In this document: one piece after another, positions 1-8,328 of the stretch
Layout of the letters: each line of letters starts with the position of its first letter
Position numbering within the stretch: position 1 is the first letter of the stretch
Assembly (NCBI RefSeq): GCF_036206005.1
Contig: NZ_CP108143.1
Span: 4,555,501 to 4,619,500, forward strand
Direction of reading: 5' to 3'
DNA from: Streptomyces sp. NBC_00178
GTDB taxonomy: Bacteria; Actinomycetota; Actinomycetes; Streptomycetales; Streptomycetaceae
Length of the DNA: 64,000 nt
The notes under the pieces: generated by a model
The model's database searches: none
Told to the model about the DNA's origin: nothing
The model's input: the letters and a program-made list of their open reading frames with translations, nothing else
Made by a program: the position numbers and the translations under genes

Positions 1-1
1 G

Positions 2-133
2 GCCGAATCAGGCCGCGGCGTGGCGGAGGGACCCCTGCTCGAACTCCTGCGCGTCGAGGAACCGGAGTGGTCCGCCGATGAACTTTTCTCCGCATTCCTG
101 GACCGTCTGGGCGTCGAGGGCCTCCGCGGCTGA
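2..133 (+). CDS. 3' end of an unidentified CDS (partial)
   Basis: This is the C-terminal 43 residues of a gene that begins before the window; the frame starting at base 2 is open to a TGA at 131-133. The tail is acidic with short hydrophobic helices and has Streptomyces-like third-position GC. I do not recognise the family from so little sequence, so no function is proposed. The next gene starts about 130 bp downstream on the same strand. Confidence 0.6.
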   Translation, partial: AESGRGVAEGPLLELLRVEEPEWSADELFSAFLDRLGVEGLRG

Positions 134-262
134 GCCCTGGCACCCGATTTCCCGTGGGCCGAGTGACGCTTTTCGGCCACCTGGCGCTGTACGCGGTAAC
201 AGGCAGCACAGCCCTCGTCACTGAGCGGCGGAGCAGCCGCGATACGAGGGGAGGCGTCGTCG

Positions 263-838
263 ATGACTCTGATGGAGCAGATCGCCCGTGCCGACGAGCG
301 GAGCCTGGCGGCGAGTGCACTCGCCTGTCTGGACCGCTGTCTCACACCGCCGGACGACGGGGGTGATCCCGAGCCGCTGCGCCCGCTCTGGGTGAGCTGC
401 GATACCGGCGAGCAGTGGGCGGAACGCCTCGACGCCGTGCACGCGGCGATGGAGCGTTCCGCGCCCGTGGCCGACGACGGCACTGCCTCGCGGGTGCGCG
501 CGATGCTCGGTGCCGCGCCGCGGGAGTTCACGGCCGGGCCGCTGAGGGCCTGGGCGGACGCGTGCTCGCTCCTCGCGCTGGACGTGCACCGGGAGTTCGA
601 CTTCCCGGCGGGGGGCGCGGACGCGCTGGAGCGGTGCCGCACGGGCGGGGCGGCCGACGGCGGACCGCTGGTCAGCGGCGAGGTGCTGCGCCAGAGCGAG
701 ATCCTGGACGTGCTCGCCGAGAACGCCGGCACGGCCGGCGGAGGGGCGGGCCTGCGACAGGTGCTGGACCTGTCGGCCGAGGGGCGGCGCGTCCTGCGCG
801 CGGTGATGTCGAGGCGGGCCCGCGGCCGCGCGCGGTGA
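263..838 (+). CDS. Hypothetical protein, 191 aa
   Basis: I do not recognise this 191-residue protein. The ATG follows a purine-rich GGGGAGG-type ribosome site 6-7 nt upstream. The product looks soluble: no signal peptide or membrane segment is visible, and it is rich in Ala, Arg and acidic residues, with probable helices around residues 10-60 and 85-115 and a basic Arg-rich end. Third-position GC is that of a real gene. It is convergent with the SDR reductase that follows. It may be a Streptomyces-restricted conserved protein; function unknown. Confidence 0.6.
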   Translation: MTLMEQIARADERSLAASALACLDRCLTPPDDGGDPEPLRPLWVSCDTGEQWAERLDAVHAAMERSAPVADDGTASRVRAMLGAAPREFTAGPLRAWADACSLLALDVHREFDFPAGGADALERCRTGGAADGGPLVSGEVLRQSEILDVLAENAGTAGGGAGLRQVLDLSAEGRRVLRAVMSRRARGRAR

Positions 839-919
839 CGTCGGGCGGGCCGGCCGGCGCACCCCGTCCCGGCGGGCAGGCCGAAACGGCCCCGTCCGGG
901 GCGGTACGCCGGAACGGGA

Positions 920-1666
920 TCACGCCAGCAGGCCGCCGTCGACCCGGATCGTGGCGCCGGTGACGAAGGACGAGTCCTCACCGGCCAGGAAGGCGACGAC
1001 CCCGGCCACCTCGTGCGGCTGACCGTAGCGTCCGAGGGGCAGAAGGCCGGCCATGGTCCGCGCGCCCTCGGTCGTCTCGGGGTTCATGTCGGTGTTGATG
1101 GTGCCGAGTTGGACGATGTTCGAAGTGATGCCGCGGCGCCCGAGGTCACGGGCCCACCCCCGGGCGTAGGCCTCCAGTGCGGCCTTCGACGCGGCGTAGT
1201 CGCTCCCGGCCGCGGCCATCGACTGGATCGCGGCCACGCTGGAGATCACCACGATGCGCGCGCCGTCGGACAGGACGGGCGCTGCGCCTCGCGTGGTGGC
1301 GGCGACGCCCACGACGTTCACGGCGAGCTGACGGGCGAGCGCCTCCGCGTCGTGGCCGGGGTCGTCGACGGTTCCGGTCACGTAGACGGCCGCGTTGTGC
1401 ACGAGGATGTCGAGACGCCCGAGGTCCTCGATCACCCGGCCGGGGAGTGAGGACGCCTCACCGGTGTCGGCCTGGTCGACGCGGTAGGCGACGGCCCGCC
1501 CGCCCGCCGCGACGACGTCGGCCACGACGCTCTCGGCCTTGTCCGCCGAGCTGGTGTAGGTGAAGGCCACGGCCGCCCCCTCCGCCGCCAGACGCCGGAC
1601 CACGGCGGCGCCCACTCCTCGCGATCCGCCCGTGACGAGAGCGGTCCTGCCGTCGAGTCGTGTCAT
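920..1666 (-). CDS. SDR family NAD(P)-dependent oxidoreductase
   Basis: A 248-residue classical short-chain dehydrogenase/reductase of FabG type. The cofactor motif TGGSRGVG is at about residues 12-19, the NNAG-equivalent appears as HNAAVY near 90, and the catalytic Ser (ISSVAA), Tyr and Lys (YAASK) are in the usual order at about 140-160. The C-terminal VTGATIRVDGG is typical. Arg and Ser after the glycine motif suggest NADPH, but that is an inference. Substrate is unknown; proteins of this kind often act as carbonyl or 3-oxoacyl reductases. The start has a GGAGG site just upstream. The gene stands alone, convergent with the preceding hypothetical gene. Confidence 0.9.
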   Translation of the reverse strand: MTRLDGRTALVTGGSRGVGAAVVRRLAAEGAAVAFTYTSSADKAESVVADVVAAGGRAVAYRVDQADTGEASSLPGRVIEDLGRLDILVHNAAVYVTGTVDDPGHDAEALARQLAVNVVGVAATTRGAAPVLSDGARIVVISSVAAIQSMAAAGSDYAASKAALEAYARGWARDLGRRGITSNIVQLGTINTDMNPETTEGARTMAGLLPLGRYGQPHEVAGVVAFLAGEDSSFVTGATIRVDGGLLA

Positions 1667-2300
1667 GTCCCAACCTCCGAAGTGCGAACCGCGTCGTGGC
1701 GGGCCCGCACAGGTCGTCGCCGCTGCTTCGCCGTGAGGGGCGGGCCGGGACCGACCTCAGGAAAATGTGCTTGTACGGTCAATTATGTGGATGAGGTTCT
1801 GCCGCCCCGGGTGTCCGTGGAAGCGGGGGCGTGGGAGGCGGGCGCCGACTCACCGGCCGGACCGTGCGGGCACCCGCACGGGAAGCAGTGCGTCGCGGAA
1901 CGCGCGGGCCGAGTCAGGACGTCCGGCCGCACGGATCGGAGCAGCGAGGGCGAAGTGGCCTGCTGGGAGCGGCGGAAGGCGGTGTACCGCACCTGCCCGT
2001 ACCGGGCCGGGGTGGCCTCCCGCACCTGCCCGGACCGGGCCGCGGGACGACGGAAGGACGACCGGGGCCGCCACCCCCCACAGGAGAGGCCCCGGCCGTC
2101 TTTCACGGGACCGCAGTGCGGCCCCGTACTCATCTCTGCGCCATGAGTGCGTTTTCTGTCACACCGCAGCGCGTCAGGAGACAGTTGCGGGTTGTACAAG
2201 TCATGGACGGGGCACTGTCCGAGCACGTAGCGTGCTGATTCGCGCAGGGCTGCGCGGCAGTGGTGACCAGCTGCGATCGAGATCAGCGGGGCGGGTTGAG
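1667..2300. other. Intergenic region, about 630 bp
   Basis: No convincing gene here. The long frames crossing it lack normal codon bias and protein-like composition. It holds a near-duplicate of about 22 nt (about 1988-2009 and 2024-2045), a GC-rich hairpin whose arms carry CCGGGGCC and GGCCCCGG (about 2066-2096), and AT-richer sequence at about 2145-2230 that probably contains the promoter of the downstream sigma-factor operon. I could not assign a -10/-35 pair with confidence. Confidence 0.5.
1988..2045 (+). repeat. Imperfect 22-nt tandem-like repeat
   Basis: The stretch around CGCACCTGCCCGTACCGGGCC recurs about 36 nt later with one T-to-G change. Each copy ends in a self-complementary CCGG-rich segment, so each could fold into a small hairpin. 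It lies in the non-coding region before the ECF sigma gene. Role unknown. Confidence 0.5.
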
Positions 2301-2984
2301 GTGCTGGGGGACGACGCGGAGCTGACCGCCGCGGTGCTCGCGGCACAGGACGGGGACGAGGACGCCTTCCGTACTGTGTACCGCGCCGTGCACCCGCGGC
2401 TGCTCGGCTACATACGGACGCTGGTCGGTGAACCGGACGCAGAGGACGTGGCGTCCGAGGCCTGGCTGCAGATAGCGCGGGACCTCGGCAGCTTCAGCGG
2501 CGACGCCGACCGTTTCCGGGGCTGGGCCGCCCGCATAGCGCGCAACCGCTCGCTCGACCACATCAGGATGCGGGGCAGGCGCCCCGCGATCGGTGGCGAC
2601 GAGAGCGAACTGGCCGGAGAGGCCGCCGAGTCCGACACGGCGGGGGAGGCGCTGGAGTCCCTCGGTACCGGGCGTGCCATGTCACTCATCGCGCAACTGC
2701 CGCAGGACCAGGCCGAGGCCGTCGTACTGCGCGTGGTGATCGGCCTCGACGCCAAGAGTGCCGCCCGGACACTGGGCAAGCGTCCCGGTGCGGTCCGCAC
2801 CGCGGCCCACCGCGGTCTGAAGAGGCTCGCCGAGCTGGTGGGGGGCGACAGCGGCCAGGAGGGCGAGATTCCGGCGGCCGGGCCGGGACTCGGCGCGGTG
2901 CCCGCGCAGCGCCCCTCCCGCAAGGGCGGGGCGGCGCCCGCCGGTGTGACGCATTCGCGTCCGTGGACGCAGAGGGACATGTGA
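2301..2984 (+). CDS. ECF-type RNA polymerase sigma factor
   Basis: Sigma-70 family member of the extracytoplasmic-function group, 227 residues from the GTG used here. Region 2 (about residues 15-90) includes the AEDVASEAWLQIARDL segment and WAARIARNRSLDHIR; region 4 (about 130-190) has LPQDQAEAVVLRVVIGLDAKSAARTLGKRPGAVRT, a clear helix-turn-helix. The tail after region 4 is low complexity. An in-frame GTG at 2232 is an alternative start, and neither has a strong ribosome site. The stop overlaps the start of the next gene (TGATG), implying coupled translation with a membrane protein that could be a sigma-interacting partner. Confidence 0.85.
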   Translation: MLGDDAELTAAVLAAQDGDEDAFRTVYRAVHPRLLGYIRTLVGEPDAEDVASEAWLQIARDLGSFSGDADRFRGWAARIARNRSLDHIRMRGRRPAIGGDESELAGEAAESDTAGEALESLGTGRAMSLIAQLPQDQAEAVVLRVVIGLDAKSAARTLGKRPGAVRTAAHRGLKRLAELVGGDSGQEGEIPAAGPGLGAVPAQRPSRKGGAAPAGVTHSRPWTQRDM

Positions 2985-4000
2985 TGGCCGACGAGCAACA
3001 CGGGTGGCTTGACGCGGACGCCGCGGAGGAACTCCTCCGCGGCGCGTGCGTCGGGTCCGTCGACGATCACGGCGGGACCGCACTGCCGCAGCTGGAGGAA
3101 GCGCTGCGGGCGATACGGACCCCCGCCCCGGCCGGCGGTGAACTTCCCGGCGAGGCCGCGGCGATGGCCGCCTTCCGCAAGGCATCCGGCAGCGGCGAGC
3201 GGGCCGCCGCGCGTTCCGCCGGCGCCCCGCACACCGTACGGATCGGGGCGGCGCCCGCGGCGTCACCCCGGCGTCCGCGCTGGACGCGCCCGGTGCGCTT
3301 CTGCCTGGCCGTCTCGCTCGCGGGATGCGCGCTCGGCGGGGTGGCCTTCGCCGGAGGCGCGGGCATGCTGCCCGCGCCGTTCGGCAGCCACGGCGCACCG
3401 GTTCCCGCGGTCTCCGTGTCCGCCGCCGCGTCCCCGGAGGAGATGGGCGAAGAGGCGCCCGAGGCGGAGCGCTCCGTCCCCCCGCCGTCCGCGGTGCCGG
3501 AGGCGCCCGGCACTCCGCCGCCCTCGAAGAAGCCCGGCGGTGCCGAGGAGAGGCCGGCCGACGGTGTGCCGCCGAGCCCGTCGGGCGGCGGCGCCCCGCC
3601 CGCCCCGCAGGACGGCGGCCGGGACAGGAGCAGGGACGACGACGGTGCGCGGGAGCCCGCGGACGGGCGCGACGCACCCGGAGGGGCGGCGGGCGGGGTG
3701 TTCGCGAAGTCCGTCCGGGCGTGCCGCGAGTACCGCGCCGACGCCCTGAGCAAGGACCAGGAGCGCCGGCTCCTCGAACTCGCCGACGGGGAGCGCAACC
3801 TGGACCGCTTCTGCGACCGCGTCCTCGCGGCGGACGGCCGCACAGGCGGCAAGGCGGGCGGCGGCCAAGGGCTCGGCGACGATGCCGGAGGGCCCTTCCC
3901 GCCCGTCAGCTTCCCCACACGGGACGCGCCGGGTGAGGGGCCCGGGGCGCGGCCGACGGCCTTCCCCCGCTTGCTGTCCACCCTGCCCGTGCGCCGCTGA
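2984..4000 (+). CDS. Single-pass membrane protein coupled to ECF sigma factor, possible anti-sigma partner
   Basis: A 338-residue protein with a cytoplasmic N-terminal part of about 110 residues, one hydrophobic segment (VRFCLAVSLAGCALGGVAFA, about 111-130), and a long Pro/Glu/Gly-rich extracytoplasmic region with a conserved-looking patch (SVRACREYRADAL...RFCDRVL) containing two Cys. The layout resembles anti-sigma or sigma-operon membrane proteins, but I see no zinc-binding HxxxCxxC motif, so the anti-sigma role is an inference. The ATG is preferred over GTG at 2981 because an AGAGGGA site lies 7 nt upstream. The start overlaps the sigma stop, and a strong bidirectional terminator follows. 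Confidence 0.65.
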   Translation: MADEQHGWLDADAAEELLRGACVGSVDDHGGTALPQLEEALRAIRTPAPAGGELPGEAAAMAAFRKASGSGERAAARSAGAPHTVRIGAAPAASPRRPRWTRPVRFCLAVSLAGCALGGVAFAGGAGMLPAPFGSHGAPVPAVSVSAAASPEEMGEEAPEAERSVPPPSAVPEAPGTPPPSKKPGGAEERPADGVPPSPSGGGAPPAPQDGGRDRSRDDDGAREPADGRDAPGGAAGGVFAKSVRACREYRADALSKDQERRLLELADGERNLDRFCDRVLAADGRTGGKAGGGQGLGDDAGGPFPPVSFPTRDAPGEGPGARPTAFPRLLSTLPVRR

Positions 4001-4143
4001 CCCTACCTGCGGGTACGCCTGTGACCTGCGCGAACGTGTCAGCTGTAACGTTCTTCGGCGCTGCGGCGCAGTAGTGAGTGCCGACTGGTCATCGGCCGCG
4101 CAACGAGCCGGGGTTCCCCCCGTACCTTCGGCTCGGCGCATCC

Positions 4144-4182
4144 GGCGCGGGCGGGACACGTTCCCCCGGTCCCGCCCGCGCC
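4144..4182. terminator. Bidirectional hairpin terminator
   Basis: A perfect 14-bp inverted repeat (arms at 4144-4157 and 4169-4182, GGCGCGGGCGGGAC and its complement) with an 11-nt loop. It sits between two converging genes and lacks a U-tract, as usual for Streptomyces. Confidence 0.8.
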
Positions 4183-4205
4183 CCCGATCGCCCCGCCGGT
4201 CCCGG

Positions 4206-5081
4206 CTACCGGTAGACGACGACCTTGTCGCCGTTCTTCACCTGGGCGAACAGCGACGCGATCTTCCCCTCGTCCCGCACGTTCACGCATCCGTGCGACG
4301 CGCCGCCGTAGCCACGGGCCGCGAAGTCGGGTGAGTAGTGCACGGCCTGGCCGCCGCTGAAGAACATCGCGTACGGCATGGGGGTGTCGTAGAGCGTCGA
4401 GACGTGGTGCCGGGACTTCCAGTACACCGAGAAGGCGCCCTCGCGGGTGGGCGTGTACTGCGAGCCGAACCGGACGTCCATCGCGGAGACCACCCGGCCG
4501 TCGATCATCCAGGCCAGTGTGCGGCTGTTCTTGCTGATGCACAGCACCCGGCCCGTCATGCACCGCGCGTCGGGCCGGGCGACCGGCCTGTCGGTCGGCG
4601 GGTCCAGTTCCCGGGCCGTCGGCTTCCTCGTCATCGCCAGCAGTCGCCGCCACGTCACCGGGTCGGTCCCGCCCGTACGGGGGAGGTCCCGCTTGCCCTG
4701 GAAGGAGCGCACCGCCGCGGCCGTCAGGGTGCCGTAGTAGCCGGTGGGGCTGCGGTCGAAGTGGCCGATCTGCCGCAGCCTCGCCTGGAGTTCCCGTACC
4801 CGCTCGCTCCGGTCGCCGACCGACATCAGTGTCCGGGGCGGTGCCGAGGGGCGGGCGGTCGGTGTCGCCGGCGCCGTCGCGGACGCCGACGGGGTGGCCG
4901 GGCCGCCGCTCGGCTTGGCGTCGTCCGGGGACGACGCGGCCGTCCCCGGCGGGGTGGCGGGGCCCGCCGGCCCGGCGGACGTGTCCGTGCAACCCGCCGT
5001 GAGGGCGGCCAGCACGACCGCACACGCGGCCGCCGCGCGCACCCCGCCTGTCCGGCTGCCGGCCCGTACACGTCCCATCAT
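4206..5081 (-). CDS. Lipoprotein L,D-transpeptidase (PG-binding + YkuD)
   Basis: Predicted peptidoglycan 3-3 cross-linking enzyme on the outer face of the membrane. From the ATG at 5081 the protein is 291 residues: a lipoprotein signal with lipobox LTAGC (Cys31), a Thr/Pro/Ser-rich linker, a peptidoglycan-binding domain type 1 (about 86-150), and a YkuD catalytic domain with His248 and Cys265 in the SHGC motif. An AGGGGGG ribosome site precedes the tandem ATG ATG. The open frame extends upstream, but signal peptide and ribosome site fix this start. A second, non-lipoprotein member lies at 34608-35324 and has the same domain order. Confidence 0.9.
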   Translation of the reverse strand: MMGRVRAGSRTGGVRAAAACAVVLAALTAGCTDTSAGPAGPATPPGTAASSPDDAKPSGGPATPSASATAPATPTARPSAPPRTLMSVGDRSERVRELQARLRQIGHFDRSPTGYYGTLTAAAVRSFQGKRDLPRTGGTDPVTWRRLLAMTRKPTARELDPPTDRPVARPDARCMTGRVLCISKNSRTLAWMIDGRVVSAMDVRFGSQYTPTREGAFSVYWKSRHHVSTLYDTPMPYAMFFSGGQAVHYSPDFAARGYGGASHGCVNVRDEGKIASLFAQVKNGDKVVVYR

Positions 5082-5313
5082 CGGCCCCCCTGGCTGTCCT
5101 GCCGCCGCCCGCGTGACGCGGATGTCCCAGGAGACGGATTCCCGCCCTGCCCGGTTGCCGAATCCTGCGCATGATGGGAGTGGTCCGTCCGGGGCGGGGG
5201 CGCGCGCTGTGAGCAAGCTCCCAGCGGAGGGCTCCCGACAGACCGGGGCGTCGCCGCTAGAGTCCGTCGCGAGATTTGTTACCGGTAAGTAGCTTGAGCG
5301 GGAGGCACAGCAC

Positions 5314-6894
5314 ATGACGCGTGAGTCCGAGTCGGGACTGCCCATCGAGCCGGTGTACGGGCCGGACGCCCTCGACGGCTGGCGGGCCGACGAGAAACTG
5401 GGCGAGCCCGGGGCGTACCCCTTCACACGCGGTGTCTACCCCACCATGTACACGGGCCGGCCGTGGACCATGCGGCAGTACGCGGGATTCGGCACCGCCA
5501 CGGAGTCCAACGCCCGCTACAAGCAGCTGATCGCCAACGGCACCGCCGGCCTGTCCGTCGCGTTCGACCTGCCGACCCAGATGGGGCACGACTCGGACGC
5601 CCCCATCGCCTCCGGCGAGGTCGGCAAGGTCGGGGTCGCCATCGACTCGCTCGACGACATGCGCGTCCTCTTCGACGGCATCCCGCTGGGCGAGGTCTCC
5701 ACCTCGATGACCATCAACGCCCCCGCGTCGCTCCTGCTGCTGCTCTACCAACTGGTCGCCGAGGAGCAGGGCGTGCCCGCGGACCGGCTCACGGGCACCA
5801 TCCAGAACGACGTGCTCAAGGAGTACATCGCCCGGGGCACGTACATCTTCCCGCCGAAGCCGTCGCTGCGGCTGATCGCCGACATCTTCAAGTACTGCCG
5901 GGCCGAGATCCCGAAGTGGAACACCATCTCGATCTCCGGTTACCACATGGCCGAGGCGGGCGCCTCGCCCGCGCAGGAGATCGCGTTCACGCTCGCGGAC
6001 GGCATCGAGTACGTCCGCACCGCCGTCGCCGCGGGCATGGACGTGGACGACTTCGCGCCCCGGCTCTCCTTCTTCTTCGTCGCCCGTACGACGATCCTGG
6101 AGGAGGTCGCCAAGTTCCGTGCCGCGCGCCGGATCTGGGCGCGGGTGATGAAGGAGGAGTTCGGCGCGAGGAACCCCAAGTCCCTGATGCTGCGCTTCCA
6201 CACCCAGACCGCGGGCGTCCAGCTCACCGCCCAGCAGCCCGAGGTCAACCTGGTCCGGGTCGCGGTCCAGGGCCTGGGCGCCGTGCTCGGCGGCACGCAG
6301 TCGCTGCACACCAACTCCTTCGACGAGGCGATCGCGCTGCCGACCGACAAGTCGGCCCGCCTCGCGCTGCGCACCCAGCAGGTACTGGCGTACGAGACGG
6401 ACGTGACGGCCACGGTGGACCCGTTCGCCGGCAGCTACGTCGTCGAGAGGATGACCGACGACGTCGAGGCCGCGGCCCTGGAACTGATGCTCAAGGTCGA
6501 GGACATGGGCGGCGCGGTCGAGGCCATCGAACGCGGCTTCCAGAAGGGCGAGATCGAGCGCAGCGCCTACCGGGTCGCGCAGGAGACGGACAGCGGCGAG
6601 CGGGTCGTCGTCGGCGTCAACCGCTTCCGGCTGGACGAGGAGGAGCCGTACGAGCCCCTCCGTGTCGACCCGGCGATCGAGGCCCAGCAGGCGGCCCGCC
6701 TGGCGAAGCTCCGCGCCGGACGCGACCAGGGTGCGGTGGACGCGGCGCTGGCGGAACTCAGGAAGGCGGCCGAGGGGACGGACAACGTCCTCTACCCGAT
6801 GAAGGACGCCCTCAAGGCGCGGGCCACCGTGGGCGAGGTCTGCAACGCGCTGCGGGAGATCTGGGGCGCGTACGTGCCGACCGACGCGTTCTGA
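5314..6894 (+). CDS. Acyl-CoA mutase large subunit (methylmalonyl-CoA mutase-like), no B12 domain
   Basis: This 526-residue protein is the TIM-barrel, substrate-binding part of a coenzyme-B12 carbon-skeleton mutase. Signature stretches are RPWTMRQYAGFGTATESN, GTIQNDVLKEYIARGTYI and SISGYHMAEAGA. By remembered alignment Tyr56 and Arg174 match the two residues that select methylmalonyl-CoA in MCM (isobutyryl-CoA mutase has Phe and Gln), favouring a methylmalonyl-type substrate. The chain stops at VPTDAF before any cobalamin-binding domain, so a separate small subunit is needed; none is nearby. It has a GGGAGG ribosome site. With the propionyl-CoA carboxylase genes at 57-62 kb it would complete propionyl-CoA to succinyl-CoA conversion. 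An icm- or hcm-type substrate cannot be excluded. Confidence 0.85.
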   Translation: MTRESESGLPIEPVYGPDALDGWRADEKLGEPGAYPFTRGVYPTMYTGRPWTMRQYAGFGTATESNARYKQLIANGTAGLSVAFDLPTQMGHDSDAPIASGEVGKVGVAIDSLDDMRVLFDGIPLGEVSTSMTINAPASLLLLLYQLVAEEQGVPADRLTGTIQNDVLKEYIARGTYIFPPKPSLRLIADIFKYCRAEIPKWNTISISGYHMAEAGASPAQEIAFTLADGIEYVRTAVAAGMDVDDFAPRLSFFFVARTTILEEVAKFRAARRIWARVMKEEFGARNPKSLMLRFHTQTAGVQLTAQQPEVNLVRVAVQGLGAVLGGTQSLHTNSFDEAIALPTDKSARLALRTQQVLAYETDVTATVDPFAGSYVVERMTDDVEAAALELMLKVEDMGGAVEAIERGFQKGEIERSAYRVAQETDSGERVVVGVNRFRLDEEEPYEPLRVDPAIEAQQAARLAKLRAGRDQGAVDAALAELRKAAEGTDNVLYPMKDALKARATVGEVCNALREIWGAYVPTDAF

Positions 6895-7060
6895 GCGGCC
6901 TGGGCCGGGGAGCCGCGACCTGCTGCCGGTCGTCACCGCGCGAGTGATCCCGCGCTGGCCCCCCGGGCCCGTGGACCGGTCCCGGGCAGCGACGGGCGGT
7001 GGATTTCCGCCATGTGAACCGTCTGGACGGAGTGCCGTACCCGCGTGCGACACTCCGTCC

Positions 7061-7720
7061 ATGCTGGGTGTCACCGATCTTCCGACCTATCTCGCCGGCC
7101 TGGTGCTGATCATTCTGCTGCCGGGGCCGAACTCGCTGTACGTGCTGTCCGTCGCCGCCCGGCGCGGCGTGCGCACCGGCTATGTGGCCGCTGCCGGTGT
7201 GTGGACCGGGGACACGGTCCTGATGACCTTGTCGGCGCTGGGCGCCGCCTCGCTGCTGCAGACGACGCCGCTGCTGTTCGCCGTCGTCAAGTACGCGGGC
7301 GCCGGTTATCTGACGTGGCTGGCGATCGGGATGATGCGGGCCGCCGCGTCGATGTGGCGCGAGCGGCACCGGCGGGCAGCCGAGCTGACGGAGGAGAGCG
7401 CCGCACCGTCGGCAGCCGCGGAAGACCCCTACCGGCGGGCGCTCGTGGTCAGCATCTTCAACCCGAAGGCCATCCTGTTCCTCATCTCCTTCTTCGTGCA
7501 GTTCGTCGACCCGGGGTACGCCTATCCGGCGCTGTCCTTCCTCCTGCTCGGCACCCTCCTGCAGATCGGCAGCTTCCTCTACCTCTCGACGCTGATCTTC
7601 GGCGGCGCCCGGCTGGCCGCCCTCTTCCACCGCCGCAAGCGGCTGTCGGCGGGGGCCACCACGGCGGCGGGTGTGCTGTTCCTCGGGTTCGCGGCGAAGC
7701 TGTCGCTCAGCGGGGTCTGA
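7061..7720 (+). CDS. LysE/RhtB family amino-acid exporter
   Basis: A 219-residue inner-membrane protein with about six hydrophobic segments. The family signature near the N-terminus (LPGPNSLYVLSVAARRG) and the central NPKAILFLISFF motif are both present. The family exports amino acids such as leucine, threonine or homoserine; the sequence looks LeuE-like but substrate is not determinable. The start at ATG 7061 is the first that gives a normal LysE N-terminus; no Shine-Dalgarno is visible and a weak -10-like GACACT lies 6 nt before it, so the mRNA may be leaderless. It is convergent with a MarR regulator that could control it. Confidence 0.85.
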   Translation: MLGVTDLPTYLAGLVLIILLPGPNSLYVLSVAARRGVRTGYVAAAGVWTGDTVLMTLSALGAASLLQTTPLLFAVVKYAGAGYLTWLAIGMMRAAASMWRERHRRAAELTEESAAPSAAAEDPYRRALVVSIFNPKAILFLISFFVQFVDPGYAYPALSFLLLGTLLQIGSFLYLSTLIFGGARLAALFHRRKRLSAGATTAAGVLFLGFAAKLSLSGV

Positions 7721-7726
7721 ACCGGG

Positions 7727-7750
7727 CCGGACCCGTCCGACCGGGTCCGG
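7727..7750. terminator. Hairpin terminator between converging genes
   Basis: A 9-bp perfect inverted repeat, CCGGACCCG at 7727-7735 and its complement at 7742-7750, loop of 6 nt, between the LysE exporter and the MarR gene. Confidence 0.65.
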
Positions 7751-7759
7751 TGGCAGGGC

Positions 7760-8218
7760 TCAGTGGTGCCAGGCCTTGCCGCCCACGTTGTGGATCATCC
7801 GCTGGAGCACCTTCAGGGCAGCGACGAACTCCTCGTCCGGGATGCCGGCGTGGATCTCCGCGCTCGCCCTGCCGACCCGTTCGAACGCCTCGGCGCGCAG
7901 GGCGTGTCCTTCGGGGGTGAGCCGGAGGCGGGTGGCGGGGTCCTCCGTGACCAGGCCCTTGGCGATGAGGGCGTCGATCTCCGGTTCCAGCGCGTCGCCG
8001 ACGTTCAGGTAGCCGCGGAGCAGCGCGACCACCTCGGCGCGCGGACGGCCGTGCTCGTCCGCCTCGGTGAGCTGGTTGAGGACCCACCAGGGAGGCTGGG
8101 TCAGTCCGTGTTCGGCCAGTGCGGCCCTGATGTAGGTCACGGTCGCCTCGTGGGCCGCCCAGCTCCAGTAGCCGATCGGCTGCCGGGCCAGCCCCGCGTC
8201 GTCATGTGAGTAGTCCAT
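7760..8218 (-). CDS. MarR family transcriptional regulator
   Basis: A 152-residue winged-helix regulator. The core reads WWVLNQLTEADEHGRPRAEVVALLRGYLNVGDALEPEIDALIAKGLVT in pieces typical of the MarR HTH (about 45-90), followed by the wing (DPATRLRLTPEGHAL). A C-terminal helical region (about 105-145) would form the dimer. ATG 8218 follows a TACGGT hexamer by exactly 7 nt, suggesting leaderless transcription. The ligand is unknown; it may regulate the facing LysE exporter or its own unit. Confidence 0.85.
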   Translation of the reverse strand: MDYSHDDAGLARQPIGYWSWAAHEATVTYIRAALAEHGLTQPPWWVLNQLTEADEHGRPRAEVVALLRGYLNVGDALEPEIDALIAKGLVTEDPATRLRLTPEGHALRAEAFERVGRASAEIHAGIPDEEFVAALKVLQRMIHNVGGKAWHH

Positions 8219-8225
8219 GTCCTGG

Positions 8226-8231
8226 ACCGTA
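8226..8231 (-). promoter_or_regulatory. -10 hexamer of leaderless MarR promoter
   Basis: TACGGT on the minus strand, 7 nt before the ATG at 8218; no ribosome site fits between. Confidence 0.55.
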
Positions 8232-8236
8232 GGAGC

Positions 8237-8327
8237 TCAAGCGGACTTGAGGTCAAGGCCCAGTGGTCCGGCGTACTCCGCGAGACCCCGGAGGTCCTCG
8301 CCCGCCCAGCCGATGTAGCCGTCGGGC
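8237..8327 (-). pseudogene. C-terminal remnant of FAD-dependent monooxygenase
   Basis: On the minus strand the last 29 codons before the TGA at 8237 read RPDGYIGWAGEDLRGLAEY and onward, the usual C-terminal end of aromatic-hydroxylase type FAD monooxygenases (RPDGxxxW). Homology stops abruptly near 8327, where the opposite strand begins to encode a TetR C-terminal domain. The N-terminal FAD-binding part is absent. I read it as a deletion relic, not a gene. Confidence 0.65.
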
Positions 8328-8328
8328 C

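Noticed and set aside
5257..7074. 605-codon antisense ORF opposite the mutase gene
   Set aside because: It is a GC-bias shadow: Arg/Gly/Asp/His-rich composition, no fold, and the sense strand encodes a clear mutase.
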